Source of the DNA: Algoriphagus sp. | GTDB taxonomy: Bacteria > Bacteroidota > Bacteroidia > Cytophagales > Cyclobacteriaceae | NCBI RefSeq assembly: GCF_024305035.1 | Contig: NZ_JAMWZB010000001.1 | Coordinates: 62,001-126,000, forward strand | Length of the DNA: 64,000 bases | Direction: 5' to 3' | Part shown: one piece after another, positions 45,067 to 53,318 of the stretch | Numbering within the stretch: the stretch's first letter is position 1 | Layout: the number at the start of each line of letters is the position of its first letter | Program-made: the position numbers and the translations under genes | The notes under the pieces: model-generated | Databases searched by the model: none | Seen by the model: only the letters and a program-made list of their open reading frames with translations | Told to the model about the DNA's origin: nothing

Positions 45067-45104
45067 TTTTTCAGCATTCATTCGGCTAAAAAAAAGGGAT
45101 TGCC

Positions 45105-45112
45105 CATCTTTG
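45105..45112 (+). promoter_or_regulatory. Probable -7 element (CATCTTTG) for the 45147 gene
   Basis: Seven of eight positions match TAnnTTTG, 34 nt upstream of the ATG. A TTC about 21 nt further upstream may serve as the -33 box. Confidence 0.4.
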
Positions 45113-45146
45113 TACTTTAATTACCAAATCAAAAAAACGCAAAAGA

Positions 45147-45569
45147 ATGAATTGGGACAAGCTGGATAAGGAGCTAACCGAAATTGTGGAAAAGAGAAAT
45201 CAATTGGCTGCCATGGATTACAGTGATGAGCAGTACGATGACTTGGAAGAGGAAATCCACGATCTAGAAGATGATTTTAATGAAGATTACGAGGATGTCT
45301 TGGAGAAGGAACTCGAAAAAATCTACGAAGTCTTGAAATCCGATACCGACATTCTCTTGCCCACAGCCTATATTGCTAATAAATACAAGCCCTTGCTTCC
45401 AGATGCCAATGGAATCGTGAGTTATGAAGTCGGAGGGCAGGAGGGAGTGCCGATTGAGTCGGATCAGTTTGACCGACAGGATGTGCGGATTGTCTTGGTA
45501 CCCAACCCCGCCCGATTTGTGATGCTAATTAATGGGCGTCAGCTGAAAGACCTTTGGAGAAGCCGGTAG
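45147..45569 (+). CDS. Acidic hypothetical protein (140 residues)
   Basis: No family is recognised with confidence. The first 65 residues are a charged, probably coiled-coil segment (DKLDKELTEIVEKRNQ, then a long stretch of D and E), and the second part looks globular: LLPTAYIANKYKPLLPD, GVPIESDQFDRQDVRIVLVPNPARFVMLINGRQLKDLWR. No signal peptide or membrane segment is seen, so it is probably cytoplasmic. It is a single gene with its own probable promoter and a strong terminator, and its sequence does not look like a shadow of another gene. Confidence 0.75.
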   Translation: MNWDKLDKELTEIVEKRNQLAAMDYSDEQYDDLEEEIHDLEDDFNEDYEDVLEKELEKIYEVLKSDTDILLPTAYIANKYKPLLPDANGIVSYEVGGQEGVPIESDQFDRQDVRIVLVPNPARFVMLINGRQLKDLWRSR

Positions 45570-45596
45570 CTAGCCGGATTAGACTAAAAATCAATA

Positions 45597-45637
45597 CACC
45601 CCGATTGGACGAATAGGTTTGGTCGGGGTGGTTTTTT
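45597..45637 (+). terminator. Intrinsic terminator after the acidic hypothetical gene
   Basis: The stem CACCCCGA / TCGGGGTG with an 18-nt loop is followed by GTTTTTT. Confidence 0.85.
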
Positions 45638-45721
45638 GTTGGGATTTAGCGGTAATAGGTTTAGTTTAGAATTGTCCAAAAAAGGGACGCCTCAAACCCT
45701 TGGAGGGTACGGTCTTTAGCC

Positions 45722-45750
45722 AAAAAAAAAGCCCCGAAAATCGAGGCTTT
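45722..45750 (-). terminator. Intrinsic terminator after the E2 gene
   Basis: On the minus strand, AAAGCCTCGA / TCGGGGCTTT, with one mismatch and a 2-4 nt loop, is followed by a run of T residues, right after the E2 stop at 45757. Confidence 0.88.
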
Positions 45751-45756
45751 AGTTGA

Positions 45757-47067
45757 TCAAAAGGTAGAATTCATATCAAAGGCTTCTAGGTAGTCAGCGA
45801 CTCGTCGGACAAACATCCCACCTAAGGAACCGTCGACCACCCGGTGGTCGTAGGAATGGGAAAGGAACATTTTGTGACGAATGGCAATTACATCGCCAGT
45901 TGGGGTTTCCACTACTGCCGGCTTTTTGACAATCGCACCCACGGCCATGATTGCTACCTGAGGCTGAGGAATGATTGGTGTTCCCATTACATTACCAAAT
46001 GAACCTACATTGGAAACAGTGTAGGTTCCTCCACTCAAATCGTCGGCAGTGAGTTTATTGGTTCTTGCCCGATTGGCAAGATCATTTACTTTTTTGGAAA
46101 TCCCGACCAAATTAAGCTGATCGGCATTTTTGATGATCGGTACAATCAAATTGCCGGAAGGAAGCGCTACTGCCATCCCGATATTGATGTCTTTTTTCTT
46201 GATAATCCGATCCCCATCCACCGAAATGTTGATCATCGGAAAATCCCGAATCGCCTTGGCTATGGCTTCGATAAAGAAAGGGGTGTAGGTTATCGATTCC
46301 CCGTATTTCTGTTTGTAAGCATTTTTATTTTTCTCTCTCCATTGCACGATATGGGTCATATCTGCTTCCACAAAGGAGGTCACGTGAGGAGAGATCCGCT
46401 TGGAATCCACCATACGCTGAGCGATCATTTTTCGCATGCGGTCCATTTCGATGATCTCATCAGAAGCCGAGATACTGACTTGAACTTTTGGAGTTTCAGC
46501 AATGGAGGGGGCAGGGGCTGCGGGCTGACTAACTGGGGCTTTAGAACCTCTGTTTTTCAAGTAATCCAACATGTCCTGTTTGGTAACTCGATTGTCCTTG
46601 CCTGTACCCGGGATCTGGGATAGCTCAGCTGCTCCGATTCCCTCTTCTTTGGCAATGCTCCGTACCAAAGGGGAGTAAAATCGATCATCAGCACTTAGTT
46701 GGGCCGATTCACCTCCTGAAATTAAAGACTCGGTATGTGCAGGAGCGGCAGCCACAAGTTCCTCTTTGGGAGAAGGTTTCTCTTCAGAAGTAGCTGCAGC
46801 AGTAGAAGGTGCCGAAGAATCTTCCTGGTCTGTCTCGATGATCGCAATCGGTGCTCCCACCGCGATTACATCGCCTTCCTTTGCCAATATCTTTTTAAGC
46901 ACTCCGCCATGGGTTGCAGGAACTTCAGTATCTACTTTATCAGTGGCAACCTCGAGTACGGATTCATCCTGTTCGATCGAGTCGCCTTCTTTTTTAAGCC
47001 AGGTAAGGATGGTGCCCTCTATGATACTTTCGCCCATTTTGGGCATCAGCATTTCTACACTTGCCAT
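45757..47067 (-). CDS. 2-oxo acid dehydrogenase complex E2 (dihydrolipoyl acyltransferase)
   Basis: 436 residues in the canonical order: one lipoyl domain (1-76) with the lipoylated K44 in ATDKVDTEV, an Ala/Pro/Glu-rich linker, an E3-binding domain at about 130-172 (YSPLVRSIAKEEGI, NRVTKQDMLDYL), and the C-terminal acyltransferase core with H408 and D412 in HSYDHRVVDG. It transfers the acyl group from lipoamide to CoA. It is a standalone gene: neither the E1 nor E3 subunit is adjacent, so which complex it serves (pyruvate, 2-oxoglutarate or branched-chain) cannot be decided here; the E2 sequence is closer to the branched-chain/acetyl type with a single lipoyl domain. Confidence 0.92.
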   Translation of the reverse strand: MASVEMLMPKMGESIIEGTILTWLKKEGDSIEQDESVLEVATDKVDTEVPATHGGVLKKILAKEGDVIAVGAPIAIIETDQEDSSAPSTAAATSEEKPSPKEELVAAAPAHTESLISGGESAQLSADDRFYSPLVRSIAKEEGIGAAELSQIPGTGKDNRVTKQDMLDYLKNRGSKAPVSQPAAPAPSIAETPKVQVSISASDEIIEMDRMRKMIAQRMVDSKRISPHVTSFVEADMTHIVQWREKNKNAYKQKYGESITYTPFFIEAIAKAIRDFPMINISVDGDRIIKKKDINIGMAVALPSGNLIVPIIKNADQLNLVGISKKVNDLANRARTNKLTADDLSGGTYTVSNVGSFGNVMGTPIIPQPQVAIMAVGAIVKKPAVVETPTGDVIAIRHKMFLSHSYDHRVVDGSLGGMFVRRVADYLEAFDMNSTF

Positions 47068-47153
47068 ACTATTTTTGGTATTTAATTGGGTTTATATTCA
47101 AGTTTTAAAATTAAATTTTATCAAACATTGAAACAAGCCTTTAGTATAAAATT

Positions 47154-48410
47154 TTATTCTTCTATTTTAGATATGAATATTCTCAATAGATTGAGCAAAG
47201 CCACTCCAGTGAGTTGAATATTCAGCATTCGATCTTGAGTCAGTTGTAATTTTTTGGTTTTAATTTCCTGACCATTACTTACTGCTATCCAGACCGTTCC
47301 CACAGGTTTTTCTTCGCTTCCACCTGCTGGACCGGCGATACCACTGGAGGAAAGTCCGAAATCTGAGTTAAACAGATTTCGCACGCCTTGGGCCATTTCC
47401 TGAACAGTTTGCTCACTGACAGCCCCGTGATTTTGGAGGGTTTGGGCGGAAACTCCCAAGATTTTTTCCTTAAACTGATTATGGTAAGGAACCACTGTAC
47501 CTTGGAAATACGTACTACTTCCTGGGACTGATGTAATTAAGTGGGAGACATATCCGCCACTACAGCTCTCTGCCAAAGCTAGGGTTTTCCCCGAATTCTT
47601 CAAAAGTTTACCAATGGCAGTCTCTAGTGTTTCCCCATCAAATCCATAGACGTATTTTTCAATTCGGGGCAAAGCGAGCCGAATTTGATGCTCTACTTCT
47701 TCCTTTACTTTTTCAAGCCTTTCCCCAAATCCGGTGAGTCTCAATTTAACATGACCCAATGAGGGAAGGTAGGCCAGTCGAATATGATCAGGAAGTGCAT
47801 TTTCCCAATCATTGATTAAATCCGAAAGCCAGCTTTCACCGATCCCAGCAGTTTTGATCACTTTATGGTAGATCACCGGCAGTTCAAAAATCTCTTCAAG
47901 CTTGGGCAATACAAAGTCGCGCATCAGTTTTTTCATTTCATGGGGCACACCGGGCATGGACATCCAATAGGTGGTGTTTCGCTCAAACCACATTCCTGGC
48001 GCAGTGCCTACCTCATTGGGTACATAAGTGCAGCAGGAGGGAAGGTGACCCTGTAGCACATTGAGCGGGGTCATCTCTCGACCACGACGTTTGAAGAAGT
48101 CCGTAATCGCTTCGACCGCTTCAGGAACTTCCCGTATCGGGCAATCAAAATACTCGGCAAGTAGCGGCTTGGTGAGATCGTCTTGGGTCGGTCCAAGTCC
48201 TCCGGTGATTAAAATCAAATCTGCCCGCTCCTCGGCTTCGGCAAAAGCCTTTAAAATATCGGTTCGGTTGTCTCCCACAGTGCTTTTTCGAATCACGTTG
48301 ACTCCCTTGAGATCCAATTCCTGAGAGATCCAATGACTGTTGGTATCCACGATCTGCCCATAAAGCAGTTCGTCTCCTATGGCAATAATTTCTGCCTTGA
48401 TTTGCTTCAT
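47154..48410 (-). CDS. cinA: Competence/damage-inducible protein A (CinA) family, nicotinamide-nucleotide amidase
   Basis: 418 residues from the ATG at 48410 (MKQIKAEIIAIGDELLYGQIVDTNSHW); the longer in-frame extension overlaps the SDR gene and lacks family character. The N-terminal MoCF-like domain (about 1-170) has GDELLYGQ and ITGGLGPTQDDLT, and the C-terminal CinA domain (about 250-418) has ESCSGGYVSHLITSVPGSSTYFQG and the SGIAGPAGG loop. In bacteria the C-terminal domain deamidates NMN and feeds NAD salvage. It sits 4 bp after the SDR gene in the folA-SDR-cinA unit. Confidence 0.92.
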   Translation of the reverse strand: MKQIKAEIIAIGDELLYGQIVDTNSHWISQELDLKGVNVIRKSTVGDNRTDILKAFAEAEERADLILITGGLGPTQDDLTKPLLAEYFDCPIREVPEAVEAITDFFKRRGREMTPLNVLQGHLPSCCTYVPNEVGTAPGMWFERNTTYWMSMPGVPHEMKKLMRDFVLPKLEEIFELPVIYHKVIKTAGIGESWLSDLINDWENALPDHIRLAYLPSLGHVKLRLTGFGERLEKVKEEVEHQIRLALPRIEKYVYGFDGETLETAIGKLLKNSGKTLALAESCSGGYVSHLITSVPGSSTYFQGTVVPYHNQFKEKILGVSAQTLQNHGAVSEQTVQEMAQGVRNLFNSDFGLSSSGIAGPAGGSEEKPVGTVWIAVSNGQEIKTKKLQLTQDRMLNIQLTGVALLNLLRIFISKIEE

Positions 48411-48414
48411 TTGT

Positions 48415-49203
48415 TTATCTGACTTTGGCTTTTCTAAGAATTTTGGAAAAGAGTTTGGGGAAAAAACGCTTGAGATACACGGCCAAGATTTCCTTTCCTC
48501 CAATCAATACTTCTTCCTTGTTATGGGTAATGGCCTTGAAGATTTCATCGGCGCAATTCTCTGGGCTCATTCCTTGTTCCTGAGCTTCATCCATTTGATT
48601 GAGGGGGGTACCATCTGCTGTCAAGGCATGGATAGAAATCTGGGTACGAATAAATCCGGGACAAAGTAAGGTCACTCCGATTTGATCCTGAAAATGCTCT
48701 GCTCTCAGCGTTTCAAAAAAACCGTGCAAAGCATGCTTGGAGGCGGCATAAGCGGATCGATAGGGCGTGCCAAATTTTCCAACCAAACTGGTCACTACCC
48801 CAAAATGCCCACTTTGGTTTTGGATAAAGTGAGGGAGGATGGCTTTGGTCAAAGCGACTGTTCCAAAGAAGTTGATTTCCATAAGCTTTCGATCTACCGA
48901 TAGCCCCGTTTCTTTGATCAAAGATCGCTGACTGATGCCGGCATTGTGCAAGAGCGTATCGACTTTTCCAAAAAAGGAAATCGCCTCTTGGGTTTTAGCG
49001 GGCATCACTTCGGGTTTTTCAAGATCTAAGCTTAAAATTTTCACCAGATCGGGAGTAGGACACGCTGCCTTTACCTCTTCCAAGGCTTCCGCATTTCTTG
49101 CCGAGAGAATCAAGCGATACCCTGCCTGAGCAAAGCGAAATGCGGCCGCTTTTCCGATTCCGGAGGAGGCACCGGTGATCCAAATCACCTTAAGCTCTTT
49201 CAT
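48415..49203 (-). CDS. SDR-family oxidoreductase (DltE/DHRS7-like)
   Basis: 262 residues with GASSGIG at 11-17, the HNAGISQRS region, and the YAASK catalytic motif (S at SLVGKFG, Y and K in YAASKHALHG). A C-terminal helical extension, LAVYLKRFFPKLFSKILRKAKVR, is positively charged and may touch the membrane. It resembles DltE/DHRS7-type reductases of unknown substrate. It overlaps the folA stop by 4 bp (its ATG in ATGA) and is 4 bp before cinA, so the three genes are one operon. Confidence 0.85.
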   Translation of the reverse strand: MKELKVIWITGASSGIGKAAAFRFAQAGYRLILSARNAEALEEVKAACPTPDLVKILSLDLEKPEVMPAKTQEAISFFGKVDTLLHNAGISQRSLIKETGLSVDRKLMEINFFGTVALTKAILPHFIQNQSGHFGVVTSLVGKFGTPYRSAYAASKHALHGFFETLRAEHFQDQIGVTLLCPGFIRTQISIHALTADGTPLNQMDEAQEQGMSPENCADEIFKAITHNKEEVLIGGKEILAVYLKRFFPKLFSKILRKAKVR

Positions 49204-49703
49204 TTGGAGTTCTTGCGTTCGTAATCCACAAACCGGAAAGCATAGCGGTGTTTTTCATCGGTAGGATGATATTCTTCAAAGGTAATTTTCCAATCTTTTG
49301 GATCAAACTCCGGAAAATAAGTATCTCCATCCAGTTCGGCTTCCACTTCAGTTAACATTAACTTGTCAGCCATCGGAAGGGTTTGTTTGTAAATTTCTCC
49401 ACCTCCAATTATAAAAAGCTCTTCCAAATTCAATTTGTTGCAAAAAGTAAAGGCTTCTTCGAAATTCTGGAAGGTGTAATGCCCTTCGGGAACTTCAAAG
49501 GTTGAATCGCGGGTGATGACCAGATGGGTTCGGTTGGGTAGCGGTTTTCCCAGCGAAAGAAAGGTTTTTCGGCCCATTAAAATAAAATGTCCGGAAGTGA
49601 TGGATTTAAAACGTTTGAAATCAGCGGGTAACCTCCATAAAAGGTCGTTTTCTTTTCCGATGACATTATTTTTTGCCCGAGCGGCGATAAGGATTAGCTT
49701 CAT
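49200..49703 (-). CDS. folA: Dihydrofolate reductase
   Basis: 167 residues, typical length. LIAARAKNNVIGKENDLLWRLPADFKRFK carries the active-site Asp28, followed by MGRKTFLSLGKPLPNRTHLVI for NADPH binding, and IIGGGEIYKQTLPMADKLMLTEV. It reduces dihydrofolate to tetrahydrofolate. It overlaps the next SDR gene by 4 bp. The motif residues are all conventional, so no trimethoprim resistance is indicated by sequence. Confidence 0.95.
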   Translation of the reverse strand: MKLILIAARAKNNVIGKENDLLWRLPADFKRFKSITSGHFILMGRKTFLSLGKPLPNRTHLVITRDSTFEVPEGHYTFQNFEEAFTFCNKLNLEELFIIGGGEIYKQTLPMADKLMLTEVEAELDGDTYFPEFDPKDWKITFEEYHPTDEKHRYAFRFVDYERKNSK

Positions 49704-49780
49704 GCGAAAGAGTAGATGAGGGTGGAAGTTAACTTGATTGCCCGGTTAATAAAAATGAATTTTGATGACGAGTAAATTTG

Positions 49781-49815
49781 AAAAGAAAAGGCAATGAAAA
49801 ATCATCGCCTTTTTT
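49781..49815 (-). terminator. Terminator-like hairpin between DUF4412 and folA genes
   Basis: AAAGGCAATGA / TCATCGCCTTT (one mismatch, AAAA loop) with T runs on both sides. It can stop minus-strand transcription coming from the DUF4412 gene, and could also work on the plus strand. Confidence 0.7.
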
Positions 49816-49838
49816 AGTTTTTAAAAAGATGGTCTTTC

Positions 49839-50744
49839 TTATTTTTCTTCCATTCCTTCCATTACATTGGGATATTCAGCCATGGTTAGTGTTTTAGGAC
49901 TGTTCATTTCAATTTCTATGACATTCATTTCTACCGTGCTGCCGTCCACATCGGTAAAGGTCATCGCCATAAAATCACCGGTAGGAAGATTGCTGAATCG
50001 CTTGGCATATTTTTCTTTTGTCGCGTTTTTCATCATGGGACTATTCATGCCCCAAAATGCCGTCAATCCTTCGATGGGCTCCTGAGTAATCCAGTAATTT
50101 CCTTCACCATCCTCGCTTTTGACATAATATTCATCGCAGATGTAGCCTAGGATAGTTTTGGTATTTCCGGTTTTTTCAAAGGTGACATCTTGTTCTTCAA
50201 TTTGATTATCCACTTCTTGATCGACTAGGCTCTCTGCGTCCATTTTATAAGCAAAACTGTTTTTGCTGCCTTCATTATCCATAAAAATGATGGATGCTTT
50301 GTTTTTGGTGTCAAAAACCAGGGTAGAAACCGCCTCATTGGATTTGGGATCAGAAATTTCCATGCCGATGTATTCGTTTGGCGTTAATAGGGATTTCATT
50401 TGTACGGGATCCTCTGCCTTGCCTTTGGGGTTTTTTGAAATGACCTCCATGGTCATGTAGCCTGTAAAGTCATAGCTTTCTTGGGTATCTACCGGTTCAC
50501 CCATTCCGGCCATGATGGCTTCCATGTCCATCGCGATGGGACTGGATTCATTTTCTCCCCAAGTGCTGATTTGTTTTTCGATTTGTCGCTGAACGAGCTT
50601 ATTGACTTCTTCTTCCGTTTTTTTGGCTAAGGCATTTTCTGCTCCCTGCTGGGCAGCTTGCTTGAGTTTTTTGATTAATTGTGCTTCTACCGTGGTACTT
50701 GTCAGAAGTAGAATAGGTAGAAAAATATAAAGTAGCCTTTTCAT
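49839..50744 (-). CDS. Secreted DUF4412 protein
   Basis: 301 residues with a signal peptide (about 1-22, ends VEAQ). The C-terminal two-thirds matches DUF4412, a Bacteroidota family: VISKNPKGKAEDPVQMKSLLTPNEYIG, ILGYICDEYYVKSEDGEGNYWITQE and WGMNSPMM are recognisable. Residues 23-60 are Ala/Lys/Gln-rich and helical. It is likely periplasmic; function unknown. It is a lone gene, convergent with nothing, with a hairpin after it and about 95 nt of AT-rich DNA before the next ORF. Confidence 0.85.
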   Translation of the reverse strand: MKRLLYIFLPILLLTSTTVEAQLIKKLKQAAQQGAENALAKKTEEEVNKLVQRQIEKQISTWGENESSPIAMDMEAIMAGMGEPVDTQESYDFTGYMTMEVISKNPKGKAEDPVQMKSLLTPNEYIGMEISDPKSNEAVSTLVFDTKNKASIIFMDNEGSKNSFAYKMDAESLVDQEVDNQIEEQDVTFEKTGNTKTILGYICDEYYVKSEDGEGNYWITQEPIEGLTAFWGMNSPMMKNATKEKYAKRFSNLPTGDFMAMTFTDVDGSTVEMNVIEIEMNSPKTLTMAEYPNVMEGMEEK

Positions 50745-50838
50745 AGTTTATTAGGTTAAAACGTTAATTATAACTTATCTCAAGTTCCATAAAATTTGGT
50801 TGATTAAAAAATTATTCATCGAAATATGATGAATTGAA

Positions 50839-51012
50839 ATGAAGAATTGGGGTTTTCCGCATTTCATGTTAAAAGGGAATGACCACGAGTTTACGAATAA
50901 AGGTAGAGCGGAAGAATTTGGTAAACTCTATCCTCTGAAATTTCCTGCTGATAGACGCAGCAAAACTCCCAGTTTATGGCAGATTCTTCATGCACATCTT
51001 CAAGGGTTTTAA
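50839..51012 (+). CDS. Short orphan ORF (57 codons)
   Basis: An open frame in the gap between the DUF4412 and fmt genes, running opposite to both neighbours. The product begins MKNWGFPHFMLKGNDHEF and ends with LWQILHAHLQGF. It is basic and has no signal or membrane segment. An in-frame stop lies three codons before the ATG. The codon use is like that of the neighbouring genes, but no family or ribosome site is evident, so it may be spurious or a remnant of a longer gene. Confidence 0.3.
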   Translation: MKNWGFPHFMLKGNDHEFTNKGRAEEFGKLYPLKFPADRRSKTPSLWQILHAHLQGF

Positions 51013-51025
51013 TCAACTGACGGAC

Positions 51026-51979
51026 CTAATTCTTTGAAGAGATCCGATTTCCCCGAAGAAAATCCGCAGTTTTCATTCTTTTTTTGCCTTCTAGTTGAAG
51101 TTCTAAAATTTCCAACGGAACGGTCCCCGTTCCAATCAAAAAGACATTTTTGCCCTCTGACCAAAATTCCCCAGGCTTCAGCTTTCTCTTTTCTTCAGAA
51201 ATTCGGGTCTTGTAAAACTTCCAAACCTTTCCCTCAAATTCTGCCCAGGCAGCAGGATAGGGAGAGAGTCCCCTGACTAAATTGTGAATGGATACAGCGT
51301 CCTGATTCCAATCGATTTTCCCGGTTTCCTTAAAAATTTTTGGGGCATGATGTCGAGCCTTGCTTTCATCTTGCACCTTCGACTCAACCTCATCTTTGGC
51401 TATTGCTTCGACCGTCTTTAACACCAAGTTCGAACCCACTTTCATCAATTTTTCATAGACCGAACCCAAATCATCCTGGTCAAGAATCGGAACTTTCTCT
51501 TGAAAAATGATACTTCCTGTGTCGATTTCATGCTTGAGAAAAAAAGTCGTCACTCCGGTTTCTTTTTCTCCGTTGATAATCGCCCAATTGATCGGGGCAG
51601 CCCCCCGATAGTCGGGCAGGAGAGAGGCATGGAGATTGAACGTGCCCATTGGGGGCATACTCCAAACTGATTCGGGAAGCATACGAAATGCTACCACAAT
51701 CTGAAGATCAGCTTTTAAGTCGCGCAATTCCTGCTGGAATTCCGGGTTTTTAAGATTGGTGGGTTGGAGAATGTTCAGACCGAGATGTTCAGCAGCTTGT
51801 TTCACTGGCGAAGCCACGAGTTTTTGCCCACGTCCCTGTGGCTTATCCGGAGCCGTAATCACTCCGACAATATTGCAACCTGCTTCCACCAATTTTTCCA
51901 AGGCAGGTACCGCAAACTCCGGCGTCCCCATATAAACGATTCGTAATTCTTCTTTTGACTTCACTACTTTATTCAACAT
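51026..51979 (-). CDS. fmt: Methionyl-tRNA formyltransferase
   Basis: 317 residues from the ATG at 51979 (MLNKVVKSKEELRIVYMGTPEF), chosen over a TTG two codons upstream. It formylates initiator Met-tRNA using 10-formyl-tetrahydrofolate. The catalytic Asn, His and Asp are N115, H117 (FNLHASLLPDYRGAAPINWAI) and D153 (EIDTG), and the C-terminal tRNA-binding domain follows about residue 205. A def (deformylase) gene, often adjacent, is not seen here. It is a single gene. Confidence 0.95.
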   Translation of the reverse strand: MLNKVVKSKEELRIVYMGTPEFAVPALEKLVEAGCNIVGVITAPDKPQGRGQKLVASPVKQAAEHLGLNILQPTNLKNPEFQQELRDLKADLQIVVAFRMLPESVWSMPPMGTFNLHASLLPDYRGAAPINWAIINGEKETGVTTFFLKHEIDTGSIIFQEKVPILDQDDLGSVYEKLMKVGSNLVLKTVEAIAKDEVESKVQDESKARHHAPKIFKETGKIDWNQDAVSIHNLVRGLSPYPAAWAEFEGKVWKFYKTRISEEKRKLKPGEFWSEGKNVFLIGTGTVPLEILELQLEGKKRMKTADFLRGNRISSKN

Positions 51980-52097
51980 TCCCAATTCAGTTTTACGCTA
52001 TGATAAGCTCTCCCTTCTTTTCCATTCCGGAATTAAACGACCAAAAATCAGCCCGAAAGCTCGGTTTAACTGGTCTTCGGTCTTGAGTCTCCTCCTT

Positions 52098-53279
52098 TTA
52101 TTCGTAAATCAAATACTTCTCCCGTTTCTGCTTATATTCCTTTAAACCTGCTTTCCAGCTTTCCCGGATTTCTGCCTCAGTTTTTCCCGCTAAAATCTGT
52201 TTTTTCAGTTCGTCGGTTCCTGCCAATGTATTGAAGAAATTAGTGAAAAATTTCTCTCTCATCCCCGATTTTTGGTAGGCGTCCAGCAAATAGTTGAGTG
52301 TAAATTGATGATTCATGGATTCTCCTCGAAGATCCACCCCGTAGCAAAGTTGGTCTTGATGAGGTGGGGTTTTGGACATGCCCTCAATGGAGACTGGGGT
52401 GAAGGTGAATTCTCCGAATTTAGGGTCAGGATAGCCATACATTTGAAATGGATCGTAGGTGCCACGTCCCAAGGACATTACCGTTCCTTCGAACAAACAA
52501 GTACTAGGATATAATTTGATGGCCAAATCACTCGGTAAATTTGGGGAAGGTTTTACAGGAAGAGGGTATGCTTGATCCCGAGTCCAATTGGACACGGGGA
52601 TCACTTCCAAATCCGTTGAAACCCCTCCTTTAAGCCATTTTTCTCCATTGATCATTTGAGCTAATTCCCCTACGGTCAAGCCATGAACCACTGGAATTGG
52701 GTGCATGCCCACAAAAGATTCATAACCCGGTTTGAGCATCGGGCCGTCCACATAGCCTCCATTGGGATTGGGGCGGTCAAAAATAATCATTTTTTTCCCC
52801 TGTTCTGCACAGGCTTCCATCACATAATGCATCGTACTGATGTAAGTAAAAAAGCGAGCTCCCACATCCTGGAGGTCAAAAATAATCACATCGAGATCCT
52901 GAATTTGATTGGCAGTCGGTTTTTTGTTCGTGCCATAAAGTGATATGATCGGTAATCCTGTTTTTTGATCGATGCTATTATCCACTTTTTCTCCGGCATC
53001 GGCAGTGCCCCGAAATCCATGCTCGGGTACAAACACTTTTTTGATCTGGATGCCTTTTTCTAATAAAAAATCAACCACATGTTTATTGTCCGATTGGGGC
53101 AGGATGGAGGTTTGATTTCCGACTAAGCCTACTTTTTTGCCTTGAAGCATAGGGAGATACAAGTTACTTTGCTCCGCTCCAGTGAGGATTTGGGCAAGAC
53201 TGTCCGTGGTAGTAAACGTGGCTAAGAGCAAAAGCCCTATCAAAAAGTGAGAAAGAAATGCGTTTTTCATATGCTTCAT
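52098..53279 (-). CDS. Exo-beta-N-acetylmuramidase NamZ / DUF1343 family protein
   Basis: 393 residues from the ATG at 53279 (MKHMKNAFLSHFLIGLLLLATFTTTDSLAQ), a clear signal peptide; the much longer in-frame ORF overlaps the divergent permease gene. It shows the DUF1343 signature GLVGNQTSI, KVFVPEHGFRGTADAGE, LQDVGARFFTYISTMHYVMEAC and PNPNGGYVDGPML. In Tannerella this family is the exo-muramidase NamZ, which removes MurNAc from peptidoglycan fragments for recycling. Probably periplasmic or outer-membrane associated. The gene is divergent from the LolC/E-like permease. Confidence 0.9.
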   Translation of the reverse strand: MKHMKNAFLSHFLIGLLLLATFTTTDSLAQILTGAEQSNLYLPMLQGKKVGLVGNQTSILPQSDNKHVVDFLLEKGIQIKKVFVPEHGFRGTADAGEKVDNSIDQKTGLPIISLYGTNKKPTANQIQDLDVIIFDLQDVGARFFTYISTMHYVMEACAEQGKKMIIFDRPNPNGGYVDGPMLKPGYESFVGMHPIPVVHGLTVGELAQMINGEKWLKGGVSTDLEVIPVSNWTRDQAYPLPVKPSPNLPSDLAIKLYPSTCLFEGTVMSLGRGTYDPFQMYGYPDPKFGEFTFTPVSIEGMSKTPPHQDQLCYGVDLRGESMNHQFTLNYLLDAYQKSGMREKFFTNFFNTLAGTDELKKQILAGKTEAEIRESWKAGLKEYKQKREKYLIYE

Positions 53280-53318
53280 AGTATTTTGCGCTGCGTTTAG
53301 ACAAATTAAATCACTCTC

